Shown here in pieces: positions 10,749-20,976 of a stretch of DNA of 64,000 nucleotides. The notes beneath the pieces were generated by a model. It was not told the origin of the DNA. It worked only from the letters and a program-made list of their open reading frames with translations, and did no database searches. How positions within the stretch are numbered: position 1 is the first letter of the stretch; every line of letters starts with the position of its first letter. The stretch comes from Tenrec ecaudatus (taxonomy: Eukaryota; Chordata; Mammalia; Afrosoricida; Tenrecidae). The stretch is from NCBI RefSeq assembly GCF_050624435.1, contig NC_134538.1:117068437-117132436 (forward strand). The letters run 5' to 3'. A program made the translations under genes and the position numbers.

Positions 10749-11952
10749 TTTAAACATTTTATTAGGGGCTCATACAACTCTCATCACAATCCACACATAC
10801 ATCAATTGTGTAAAGCACATCTGTACATTCATTGCCCTCATCATTTTCAAAACATTTGCTCTCCACTTAGGCCCTTGGCATCGGGTCCTCTTTTTTCCCC
10901 CCTCCCCCTCCCTCTCCATTTCCCCCTCCCTCATGAGCCCTTGATAATTTATAAATTATTTTGTCATATCTTTCCCTGTCTGACATTTCCCTTCACCCCC
11001 TTTTCTGTTGTCCATCCCCCAGGGAGGAGGTTACATATAGATCCTTGTAATCGGGTCCCTCTTTCCAACACACTCTCCCTCTACCCTCTCCACTCACACC
11101 CCTGGTCCTGGAGGTATCATCCACCCTAGATTCCCTGTGCTTCCAGCTCCTATCTGCACCACTGTACATCCTCTGGTCTAGCCAGATTTGCAAGGTAGAG
11201 TTCAGCTCATGATAGTTGGGGCAGGGGTTGGGGGGGAGCATTTAGGAGCTAGAGGAAAGCTGTATTCTTCATTGGTGCTACATCGCACCCTGACTGAATC
11301 ATCTCCTCCCCTAGACTCCTCTGCGAGGGGATCGCCAGTGGCCGACAAATAGGTTTTGGGTCTCCTCCACTCTGTACTTCCCCCTTCTTTCACTATGGTA
11401 AGATTTTTTTGGTTCTGTTGATGCCTTATACTTGATCCCTTTGACACCTCGTGATTGCACAGGCTGGTGTGCTTCTTCCATGTGGGCTTTGTTGCTTCTG
11501 AGTTAGATGGTCGCTTGTTTACCTTCAAGCCTTTAAGACCCCAGATGCTATATCTTTTGATAGCCGGGCATCATCAGCTTTCTTCACCACATTTACTTAT
11601 GAACCCGTTTGTCCTCAGCGATTGTATCATGGAGGTGTGCACCCAATGATATGATTTTTTTGTTCTTTGATGCCTGATAACTGATCCCTTCGAACCTCGT
11701 GATCGCACAGGCTGGTGTGTTCTTCCATGTGGGCTTTGTTGCTTCTGAGCTAGATGGCCGCTTGTTTATCTTCAAGCCTTTAAGATCCCAGATGCTATAT
11801 CTTTTGATAGCCGGGTACCATCAGCTCTCTTCACTACATTTGCTTATTCACTCACTTTGCCTTCAGCGGTTGTGTCAGGAGTGTGAGTATAATAGAATGC
11901 CAATTTAATAGAAGAAAGTACTCTTGCATTGAGGGAGTTCTTGAGTGGATAT
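10749..11952 (-). mobile_element. LINE (L1-type) 3' end nested in RTE
   Basis: Flanked by GAGTAGGCAAAATATTTT (10731-10748) and GAGTAGCAAAATATTTT (11953-11969), a 17-18 bp target duplication. The interior has the 3'-end landmarks (CTCATACAACTCTCATCACAA, CCCAGGGAGGAGG, CTCTGGTCTAGCCAGATTTG). It contains two tandem units of about 249 bp starting near 11420 and 11669. No ORF. Confidence 0.85.
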
Positions 11953-12388
11953 GAGTAGCAAAATATTTTAACTTCTTCCTCTTTGGCATTGCTGGTTAGT
12001 GGGCAACTTTGAATAATACTCATATTAACTGGTTTTCCTTATAGGTATATGGCCTTTATCTCATAACTAACAGAATTATACTTCAAAATATACCTTGAAA
12101 ATTTCTTGTTGTTGATGAATATGACTTGATTTCTCTTCAATTTCCCATTCGCAGCATAAAGAACCATATGCTTATCTGATTCACAATGGCCCATACCAGT
12201 TCATTTCAGCTCACTGATGCCCAGGGTAGCGATCTCTCAGGTGATTCACTTCAATTTTTACAATTTCCCAGTTTTCTAGGCTATTTTTAAAATACATTCC
12301 ACGTTCCAATTATTAGTGGATATTTGTAATTTTTTTCTATTTTGTGCCATACCACATCATCATATGAAGGTCCTGAAATATTTACTTC

Positions 12389-13307
12389 AACTTCATCATG
12401 ATAGTAGACTATATTTTGACTCTGAAAGAGCTGAATTGAAAAATCCAAGGAACAACTGGAGAAGACGAAGTACAGTATTATAATGAAATGTGCAAAGACA
12501 AGGAGTTGGAAATTTAAACAGTAAGATAATATTTGGAATATCTTAAGCTGAAAGAACTGAAGAAAAAATTCAAGCCTAGAATTTCACTTTTGAAGAATTC
12601 TATGAGCAAGTTATTGAATGATGCAGGAAGCAGTAAAAGAAAATGAAGCAATATAGAGAGATAGTGCATCAGCAAGAACTGGTTGACAGTCAATCATTTC
12701 AAGGAGTAGCATATGATCAAGAACCTAGTTTTCCAAGATATACTGAAGTCATTATTGAAAAACAAGGCTCCAATAACTGATGGAATACAGATTGAAATAT
12801 TTCAACAAATTGATGAAGCACTGGAAGCACACATATATCTATGGCAATATTTGGTCAATTAACTGAAAGAGATCCATATTGGTACCATTCCAAAGAAAGG
12901 TGACCCAATAGAATGTAAAAATTATTGAAGAACATAATTATTATCATATGCAAATAAAGTCTCACTGAAGATCATGTAACAATTGTTGCAGAAGCACATC
13001 CACAGTGAGCTGCCAGGAACACAGGCTGCATTTAGACAAGGACATGACAGAGAAATATTGTGGCTGCTGTCTTATGGCTCGACTCAAAACAGAGAATGCC
13101 AGAAAAATGGTTGCCACAACTCCTTGGAAGAGGCCATTGTTCTCCAGTCCTGCTTTGAGTGCCTTCTAAGGAGAGGTGCTAATCCTCCAGAACTCCCTCT
13201 ATCTCTCTTGGAAGAAGAACAGCCAGAATGCTATTTAGAAGTGAGCATGGTGAGACGCTATCTCTTGGACTCTGGACATGTTAGCAACAAGGTTGTGTTG
13301 CTATATG
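12389..13307 (+). mobile_element. RTE/BovB-type LINE, truncated with internal deletion, nested
   Basis: Spans RT start sequences (AATTCTATGAGCAAG, TGATGCAGGAAGCA, AACTGGTTGACAGTC) through CCAATAGAATGTAAAAATTATTGAAG. It then jumps to the C-terminal segment in the 12983-13333 frame (LEEEQPECYLEVSMVRRYLLDSGHV). Flanked by AATATTTACTT (12377-12387) and ATATTTTTACTT (13308-13319). The palm motifs are deleted. Confidence 0.7.
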
Positions 13308-13529
13308 ATATTTTTACTTGTTATTGTTTTTAGTGGCAAATTGCAAGTTCTTTCTTCCTACTCTCTCCGAAAGTCTGGCTGAATTCTGCCCGCTGTGGGG
13401 ACCCTATTGGTTTTTGAAACCCAGGCGGCATAGCTTCTAGCACCATAGCAACCAGCAAGTTGTCCCTATGGTAAACTGATCGGCACGTTGCGGATAATGT
13501 AGCCCCTTTTAAGAGATGGATTCCTAAAG

Positions 13530-13640
13530 GTTGAGTGCTTACGAAACACCTACCATGTCCAAGGAACTGTGCTAAGCACGGATGATACTGCTGTGAATGA
13601 GAACTGGCTTTTGCCTCCAGAAGATGACAATTTAGTGAAG
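13530..13640 (+). repeat. L2 LINE 3' fragment (ancient)
   Basis: ACTGTGCTAAGCACGGATGATACTGCTGTGAATGAGAA and CCTCCAGAAGATGACAATTTAGTG follow the L2 3' consensus layout, spaced as expected. Confidence 0.65.
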
Positions 13641-14399
13641 AAAGTTCTCCTTATAATAAAGGGTGGTTGAACTCTTTCCACTCTTGCATTCTCAGAGACA
13701 GCCTGCTCTCATGGATAGTTTCTCTCCCCTATAATGCATTGTGTATTAAATTCCCACGCTCTGCACTTTGATGCCATGAATTTAATTTGCTTTATTCAAG
13801 ATAGCTAAAGGCAAAATTATTCTGAATATTCATGTAGCATCCAAAGAATAAAGAAAAATTCAAATAAAATAAGTGATAATGTGGATCAGGTGGTGACATT
13901 AGAAATATAAGGAAAACATAGAAATGTTTGCTCAAACACTATATATACATCATTCGTAAAGTGCTTTCCGATTTCATTGAGTTATATAATTAGATCAGAT
14001 AGACTAAGTTTCTTAATGTCTTAGCAATGTGGTGCTGCTATAAAAAGATAAATCCCAACTGGATGACTTTAATAAACGAACAGTTATTCCTTCACCGTAG
14101 GGGGCTGATGGTCAAAGTCAGGGCTTGGTTGCCTCTAGAGGACAGTGCCTCTATCTTTTCAATACTAATGGCCCGTGGGGATGTCCTGTGTCTGGGTCTA
14201 GCAGTTTTGTTTCTTAGTGTAGGGACTGGGTTGACTCAGTTTCTCATCCTTCTTTCTTGGTGGTAGCCAACCCCCCTCTTGCTCTTCTTTTGCATTTTAT
14301 CTCTGATAAGAAAAACAGTGCTGAAAGATTCCGTTCCTTCCCAGGAACACCCCAGATTAAGGGTTCACAGCCCACCTGAATCCCCTGACGACTGTTTGG

Positions 14400-14427
14400 C
14401 TGATCAGATCAGATCAGATCAGATTAG
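14400..14427 (+). repeat. (GATCA)n microsatellite
   Basis: Four to five perfect 5-bp units, TGATCAGATCAGATCAG and onward. Confidence 0.85.
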
Positions 14428-14499
14428 AACTGCCAAATCAGTGGTAATCAGAGCCCAACCATGTTGACATATATTTTCGGGGACACAATCCAATCCACA

Positions 14500-14640
14500 C
14501 ATCTAACATTTATTAAATGATCATGATAAACCATCTATGCTGGTATTCATTTGTCTATTAAGTGACATATGTGCAAAAACCTTGTGAAGTAGTAAGGCTA
14601 TTTTAGATAGATCCAAAAGCTGAGATGAAATAAATTAAGT
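14500..14640 (+). repeat. MIR-like fragment
   Basis: ACATTTATTAAATGATCA, ACCTTGTGAAGTAGTAAGGCTATTTTAG and AAGCTGAGATGAAATAAATTAAG follow MIR order, but it is diverged. Confidence 0.45.
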
Positions 14641-14667
14641 TAGTTTCCTGTGGCTTTATCTAGTAAG

Positions 14668-14848
14668 CTCAGTGGCTTACTGGCCAGCAGTGTGAAATCA
14701 TCAGCTCTCCTTGGGAGAAAAATTAGAATATTTTTTTTGGGCCCCTGAAGATGATCGGCCTTGGAAAAACAAAAGGGCTTCTATGTGCCTTACAGGGTTT
14801 CTACGCATCATAATAAACTCAGTGGCAATCAGTTTGGGTTGGTTGGTA
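14668..14848 (+). repeat. AfroSINE-like SINE
   Basis: Central and tail landmarks: GCCAGCAGTGTGAAATCATCAG, CTTGGGAGAAAA, ACAGGGTTTCTACG and ATAAACTCAGTGGCAATCAG. Confidence 0.65.
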
Positions 14849-14954
14849 GCTCAATTTCACATCTGTTTTGTCTTCATCCAAAGTTATCAACGCTATTTCC
14901 ATGGTTGTTGGGTGTTGTTGAATTCACTCTGACTCATAGTGACCTTATGAGTCA

Positions 14955-15216
14955 ACAGATCGCAACACGATCTGAGTAGATAACATAAAACAGGTCATAA
15001 TATCATCTGAGTATACAATAACATATGAGTATAATAGATCGTAACATGATCTGAGTATATAACATAGAACAGGTCATAACATCATCTGAGTATAACAGAT
15101 CATAACTCAATCTGAGTGTATAACATAGAACAGGTCATAACATAATCTGAATATACCATATGAGTATAACAGATCATAACACGATCTGAGTATATAACAG
15201 AGCAGGTCATAACACT
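14955..15216 (+). repeat. Minisatellite of 61-79 bp units
   Basis: Four imperfect units start with AGATC(G/A)NAAC at about 14959, 15036, 15099 and 15173. Each contains a dyad AGATC...GATCT and an ACAGGTCATAA block. Units alternate between a longer form with CATATGAGTATA and a shorter form without it. The array sits inside the 3' UTR of an RTE copy. Confidence 0.85.
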
Positions 15217-15480
15217 TTTCGGTTCTACACCATCCTCACCATGGCTACATTTAAGCTCACTGTGGCAGCCACTGTGTAAATCGATGTCCTTGATGGTCTT
15301 CCTGTTTTCTTCACGGGCCTTTTACACATCAAGCATGATGCCCTTCTCCAGAGAGGAGTCCCGCCTCATAACACGCCCAAAGAACATGGAGAAAGTCTCG
15401 CCTCCCTCACTTCTAAGGAGCATGGTGGTTATACTTCTTGCAAGACAGATGTGTTTGCTTTTCTGACAGTCCACTCAATA

Positions 15481-15694
15481 GGAGCCCTGGTGGCATAGTC
15501 ATTATGTGTCAGGCTGCTAACCACAAGGCCCGCAGTTCAAAACCACCACTGCTTCTCAGGAGAAAGACGGGGCCTTCTATTCCTATAAGCCTTAGGAGTT
15601 ACCGTCTTGGAAATTCAGAGGCAATTCTACCCTGTCCCATAAGGTCACTGGGAATTGGCATCGACTCTATGGCAGTGAGTTTGTACTGAGTATA
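15481..15694 (+). repeat. AfroSINE-like SINE, full length, nested in RTE
   Basis: Begins GGAGCCCTGGTGGCATAGTC. The box-A-like TGGCATAGTCA and box-B-like GCCCGCAGTTCAAAACC are tRNA-derived promoter remnants. The tail includes GGTCACTGGGAATTGGCATCGACTC. Candidate target duplications are GTCCACTCAATA (15469-15480) and GTCATTTCAATA (15695-15706). Confidence 0.85.
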
Positions 15695-16190
15695 GTCATT
15701 TCAATACTCTTCTAAGGCGCACAATTCAAAGGCATCACTTAGTCTACTGAGCTCCTTGTTGGCTGCCCAGCGTCCACGTGCATACGCAGTGATTGAAAAC
15801 ACCAGGGCTTGCATCCAGCACACGCTACTCTTCAAAGAGCACACTTGGCTCTTTGACACTCTGAAGAGGTCCTGTGCAGCAGCTTTTCCTGATGTAAAAC
15901 ATCATTCAGTTTCTTGACTTCCATGAGTGTTGATGGTGAATCCAAGTAAAATAAGATCCTTGACAGCGTCCGTCTTTTCTCCATCTATCATCATGTTGTC
16001 TACGGGTCCAGTTGTATAAGTTTTTTATTTCACATTGAATTGTTTGTCCTCTATACTGGAAATTATATTCTTCGATTCTCATCCATAATTATTTCAAGTT
16101 CTCTGGACTTTTAGCAAGCAAGGTTGTGTGCTCTGCACAACATAGCTTGCTAAAGAGCCCTCCTTTATCTAGCTACCAAATTCTTCTCCA

Positions 16191-18185
16191 TAAAACTAAA
16201 TTTATCAGGTGGTTTATTCAGCATACCACAATAGAAAACATGTAACACTGTGTTACAGCTGAGCAGTTAAATGGAATTATCCTTCTCTGCATCAGATCAC
16301 AGTGTTGGTCTATAATATAAAATATTATACCCTGGAATCAGTGGCTCTATCATAGATAAATGTAATCGCAGCACTAATACAATAATAGGAAAAGATGAAT
16401 AAGACTGGAAACACTTCTTCTTGGTAAAAAAATTAAAATTACATTTTCATTATTACTACTTAAATACGCTTTTGTGAAGTTTGTGCTCACTTTAACTCAT
16501 GGAGATAGTTGTGTACTTAATGGTTAGTTCAGTCTCCAATTTGTTTGAGTTTTGACTATTGTATCTCAATGTCTATGTTATGATATCTTTAATGGGAGGC
16601 AGAAAAATTGACATCTCTTTGTTTTTTCTTATAAAATAACAAGATTTTTTCAATAGGTAGTATATTTTTAAAATTAACAATAACCAGCTTAAATTATGCC
16701 TCTGAAAAGTTGATATTCTTTATTCTGAGGACTAGATCCTGTAAAAAGTCTGAGTCATGGGAGCAGAAGATTCGTTTTATCATGAATACCATGATTGCCC
16801 ACCTTAGTACTCACTGAGGTCACTTAAGTCCTATTAAAAACAATTAATTCTGAAATAGAAAATATTGTCATTAAATGTTTAATAGAGATTCTAAGTAAAA
16901 TGTTAAGCTTTCAGAAGCCTTTAATAAATAGGTATCAAAATCTTGTTAAATCAAAGCAAATAGTTTTAGAGTGATGATCCTTTAAATATAATTACATTTG
17001 CTTTTAGGGATATTTGTGAACTTACTCTTTCTAATTTCTCAGGATGCATCTTACATATGTAAATGGGTATTGATATGTGAGGTTCATTCTTACTAACATT
17101 TTCTGAATTTCTTGAGGTTAAACAAAATGTCAACCACAACATCCTAAAGTCCTTAAAGAACAGTGGTGTAAAATAATTTATATCTATAAGCCATGTGAAA
17201 GATTTTCATAATGTCTGTCACCCTAGTGTCTAATTGGAAGTAACCACAGTCTAGTGCTTTATGCCCAAAGTTGGCTAAGTAAACGTATTACAGGGATGAC
17301 TTACCAAGCACTATAAAAATCCGAGATGCGAGTGAAACCGACTCTAAGCTCTCTGTACATGTGACCGCATCATTCAGTCAGTTTACTTATCTTCATCTTC
17401 CTCCCTGGCTTTCCTGACCCTTCAGTGAGATGCCCATTGTTCCTGCCACGAGGGGTAAAGCTATGACTGTGGTCAATCTGCTTCAGAACTTTTTTTTTTA
17501 ATGGATGGTAATTAGATTATAAATAAGTAGTAAATAAATTCATTATTTCACCAGTTAGCTGCAAATCACTTTGCTCTGTTGGTTGACATCAAGAAGCATT
17601 TTTCTTTCTCATTTTAGACTTCATTCTGAAACATGATTTTGTGTGCATAAGTACAGGCCCTCAGCCAAATCTTAATAAATTTAGTAAGGTCTGACAAGTC
17701 TGTTTATATTTTTGTGAACTGTGAGTATCGGTGGTTCCCAGAGTAGATGTGAAAAGAGTATAAGGTGTCATTTAGTTAATTTAAACCACATTATTGGGGA
17801 CTGATTCTTGATCCTGATGTTATCACAATTAAATTTTATTCCAGTTGAAAACAAGGATCTCTGGTTTTAAAGGGGAGTAAAAGTTTCAAAGGCTTTGTGT
17901 GTGTGTGATTTATAGATAACTTTTTTAGTTATTTTAATTTTAACATTCCTAGCAGATTTTCTAACAATAAGATAGGATTCTCCCCTTAATTATAGTGAAT
18001 TTTAATTATGAAAAATAGCTTAAAACCTTACATGGGAAAACAACACTTTAAAATTACTGCCTTTTTGAAAATTTATTATGTGGGAATGGTTTTACTGCAT
18101 TGTTTTAATATGGCTATAAAGTATATTTATGTACATTTTATATTTTATTGTTCCTAAATATCCACAAAGCATGTAAGAGATGTTT
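16191..18185. other. AT-rich intergenic DNA
   Basis: No gene or recognised repeat. There is a short TG run near 17900, but no long open frame. Confidence 0.4.
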
Positions 18186-18630
18186 CACAAAGCTTCCTGA
18201 AAAAAAGAACACAGAGTGGGCACTGAGAGACCACAGTGAGCCAAAGGTGAAGAAAGAAACTTGACATCAGGAGGAGGGCGTTGGTTCGTCCCCACAGAGC
18301 TCACCGTACAGGCCGTTAGGAGGGTTAACTGACCTGCTGCGACGCAACGTGCTTTCCCTTGACTGGACGCATACCATCCTGTCAATAGATGGCAGGTTCT
18401 GCACTATAAGAATATGATCCGACGAACGTTTGTTTGGTTTTGAATTCACGCATAGATATAATCTGGAGTTCTGCTCAGGGTACACTGCATCGTGTCTGGG
18501 TGTTCCATTCTCCTCTGCACCTGGTGGTTTGAGGGGGGCCTGTGGACACGAGTAAACATGTAGAATGAGTGTGTGAAAGGACATAAGCATCACTTTAAGA
18601 GCCAGCACAAATAGTAGTTTCTTTAGCAAA
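18186..18630. other. GC-richer segment of unknown nature
   Basis: Less AT-rich than its surroundings, with several CpGs and a 120-codon open frame on the - strand (18267-18629). I recognise no protein motif, promoter or splice site, so the frame is not called as a gene. Confidence 0.3.
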
Positions 18631-19109
18631 ATTCAAAAAATCTGGACTCAAAGGCATAAAAACTGAAGAGTTACCAATTTCATAGCAAAATGTAGGTGGA
18701 TTTTCTAACATGATAGACTGAACAGAAAAATATATAGATGGCAGAGTTCCTAATTTTGAAGAACTATCAGGGATGAGCAATGGCTAAATAGAGATTTTAT
18801 TAGCAGCAATGTGTAAATTAGAATTCTAGGCTAGAATATCGGGATTTCATCCCAATCTTCAATAGCCTTGTAATCAGGAATGCAGTTCCAGGGAGAAAAT
18901 CGGAGTGAGATAAACATATGGGAGGATAGAGCATGCTGACTCCAGGTTAAGAGAAATCACTCGTCTGTTCTGCCACATTTCAGAGAGAAAGAAAACAGTC
19001 TTATTATTTATGGGTAGCTTGATTACTATTTTCTCCTCTAACTTGAGTTCAAATGGGAGAAAAACCTTCATCTTCTGCTGTCCCTGGACTATTATTCAGT
19101 ATTTTATTC

Positions 19110-19155
19110 CTTAAAAAATATATATATATATATATAAAATATATATATATTTATA
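19110..19155 (+). repeat. (TA)n microsatellite
   Basis: Two adjacent AT-dinucleotide runs separated by AAA. Confidence 0.9.
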
Positions 19156-19217
19156 CACATTTGTTGCCTAGGCTCCAGAGACAAATTGCTTTGGGTTTCA
19201 GTTGTAGATTTACTCAA

Positions 19218-19400
19218 TACCAGCTGTTGGCACAGTGGTTATGTGTTGGACTGTTAAACATAAGGTCAACAGTTCAAAACTACCAGCTGCTTCTGTGAGA
19301 GAAAGAAGAGGCTTTCTACTCCCATAAAGAGTTAGAGTGACGCATACTCACAAGGGGCATGTGGGCCCGGTCCTGTAGTCAGAATGAACTACATGGAAGT
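19218..19400 (+). repeat. AfroSINE-like SINE
   Basis: Box-A-like TTGGCACAGTGGTTATG, box-B-like GGTCAACAGTTCAAAAC, the body AAGAAGAGGCTTTCTACTCC, and a diverged tail ending in CAGAATGAACTACATGG. Confidence 0.8.
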
Positions 19401-19412
19401 ACATTTGGTTTT

Positions 19413-19884
19413 GTTAGGTCTCTCTCTCCGGGACTAGATTTCAGCTTCGGATCTTGGCTCCAAGAGGAAAGATTTCACGCCGAAGCTGGGCTCATGATCC
19501 AAGTGAATTTAATGAGAATTAAAAGAAGTTTCAGGTTTTACACGGCACCCTTAGGATTCCTTTGACCATGCGGCCTGGCAGACTGCCCCAGGTCATGCAA
19601 GGATCTCTCTCCTCCCAAGAAGACGACCAGACCACTCCTCTCCCTTCCAGTCCCTGCCTTTTCAAGGGTTCCCGGGGGAGGCGTGGTGAACGACCCCAGG
19701 TAGCTCCCATTGGTTGAATTGCAATCACCTGGCCCAGGTGGGCTGCTCCAGGTGTAACGCCCATCCAAGTCCACTGGCAGGAAAATCCAGCTTTGTCCTC
19801 TGCTGGCTCTCCTGGGCATGCGTAAATGGACTTCCCAATTCCCTAGGCTAAGCTGCCTAACAGTTTTGAAGCTGTTTATAATTT
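19413..19884. mobile_element. GC-rich insert flanked by 11-bp direct repeats; possible LTR-like element
   Basis: CATTTGGTTTT occurs at 19402-19412 and again at 19885-19895, bracketing a 472-bp GC-rich segment in AT-rich surroundings. Read on the - strand it has ATTAAA followed by a C/T- and CpG-rich end running to GAGAGAGAGACCTAAC, which resembles an LTR R-U5 end. Clean TG...CA termini with a 4-6 bp duplication are not seen, so the class is open. Confidence 0.35.
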
Positions 19885-19970
19885 CATTTGGTTTTTCGTC
19901 TATACAGGGGAGATATAGTGTAGCACTTTGCACATATGTTTGTTGCGAAGCTTACAAAAACATTCTCCTA

Positions 19971-20958
19971 GGGTCTTAAAGGCTTGAAGGTGAACAAGCG
20001 GCCATCTAGCTCAGAAGCAAAAAAGCCCACATGGAAGAAGCACACCGGCCAGTGCGATCACGAGGTGCCAAGGGACCAGGTATAAGGCATCATGCAAAAA
20101 AAAAGATGTAAGTGTGTGTATGTATGTGTATATATGTGTATATGTATATATGTATGTGTATATATGTATATATATACCATATTAAATGAAGGGGGAAGTG
20201 CAGAGTGGAGACCCAAGGCCAAAGTGTTGGCCAATGGAGATCCCCTCATAGAGGGGTTTAGGAGAGGAGATGGGTTAATTAAGGTATGAGGTAGTACCGA
20301 TGAAGAACACAGCTTTCCCCTAGATCCTGGATGCTTCCTTCCCCCAACTACCATGATCCGAATTCTACCTTGCAGGGCTGGATAGGACAGAGGCTGTACA
20401 CTGGTGCATATGAGGGCTGGAGGTACAGGGAATCCAGGGTGGATGATACCTTCAGGACCAAGGGTGTGAGGGGCGATACTGGGAGAGTGGAGGGTGAGTG
20501 GGTTGGAAAGGGGGAACTGATTACAAGGATCCACATGTGACCTCTTCCCTGGGAGAGGGACAGCAGAGAAGGGGGGAAGGGAGACTCCGGATAGGGCAAG
20601 ATATGACAAAATAACGAGGTATAAATTACCAAGGGCACATGAGGGAGGGGGGAAAGGGGAGGGAGGGGAAAAAAAAAGAGGACCTGATGCAAAGGGCTTA
20701 AGTGGAGAGCAAATGCCTTGAGAATGATTGGGGCAGGGAATGTATGGATGTGCTTTATACAATTGATGTATGTATATGTATGGATGGTGATAAGAGTTGT
20801 ATGAGTCCCTAATAAAATGTAAAAAATGAAAAGAGGAGAAAAAAATGATTAGGGCAAAGACTGTACAGATGTGCTTTATACAATTGATGTATGTATATGT
20901 ATGAACTGTGATAAGAATTGTATGAGCCCCAATAAATTGTTAAAAAACAACAACAACA
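19971..20958 (+). mobile_element. LINE (L1-type) 3' end with two successive 3' tails
   Basis: Flanked by ACAAAAACATTCTCCTA (19954-19970) and ACAAAAAACATTCTTCTA (20959-20976). The first 3' end finishes near 20820 with CCCTAATAAAATGT. A second copy of the last 100 bp follows and ends near 20943 with CCCCAATAAATTG and a CAA-repeat tail. The outer duplication encloses both, so this was one insertion. It contains an internal (TGTA)n tract at 20100-20177. Confidence 0.85.
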
Positions 20959-20976
20959 ACAAAAAACATTCTTCTA

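Larger units (their letters stand above)
10265..13485 (-). mobile_element. RTE/BovB-type LINE (- strand), host of two nested insertions
   Basis: Three pieces on the - strand: 10265-10748, 11953-12388 and about 13320-13485. The first encodes the end of the endonuclease domain (LLICKCRLKLKK, 10349-10576). The second matches the endonuclease region of the - strand copy at 27.9-28.3 kb. The third matches that copy's 5' leader (GCATAGCTTCTAGCACCATAGCAAC). The pieces are in correct order and orientation with short direct repeats at each junction, so one old RTE was interrupted twice. Confidence 0.75.
14898..16190 (-). mobile_element. RTE/BovB-type LINE 3' part (- strand), with nested minisatellite and SINE
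   Basis: The left end GTTGTTGGGTGTTGTTGAATTC is the complement of the RTE 3' tail. After a minisatellite (14955-15216) it resumes at ACACCATCCTCACCATGG. It then runs through the complement of the C-terminal RT region (TTCTAAGGAGCATGGTGG; TCCATCTATCATCATGTTGTC), with a SINE at 15481-15694. It is 5'-truncated and broken by stops. Confidence 0.75.

Noticed and set aside
14400..14427. CRISPR-like or operator array
   Set aside because: It is a simple (GATCA)n microsatellite in a vertebrate genome.
14955..15216. CRISPR array
   Set aside because: Units are continuous imperfect tandem repeats without unique spacers.
18267..18629. 120-codon open frame on the - strand
   Set aside because: No domain, codon bias, splice or promoter support. 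One such frame by chance in 64 kb is expected.
20058..20762. 234-codon open frame on the - strand
   Set aside because: It runs antisense through a LINE 3' end and a (TGTA)n tract. Homologous frames appear in the other copies of that repeat, so it is a repeat shadow.
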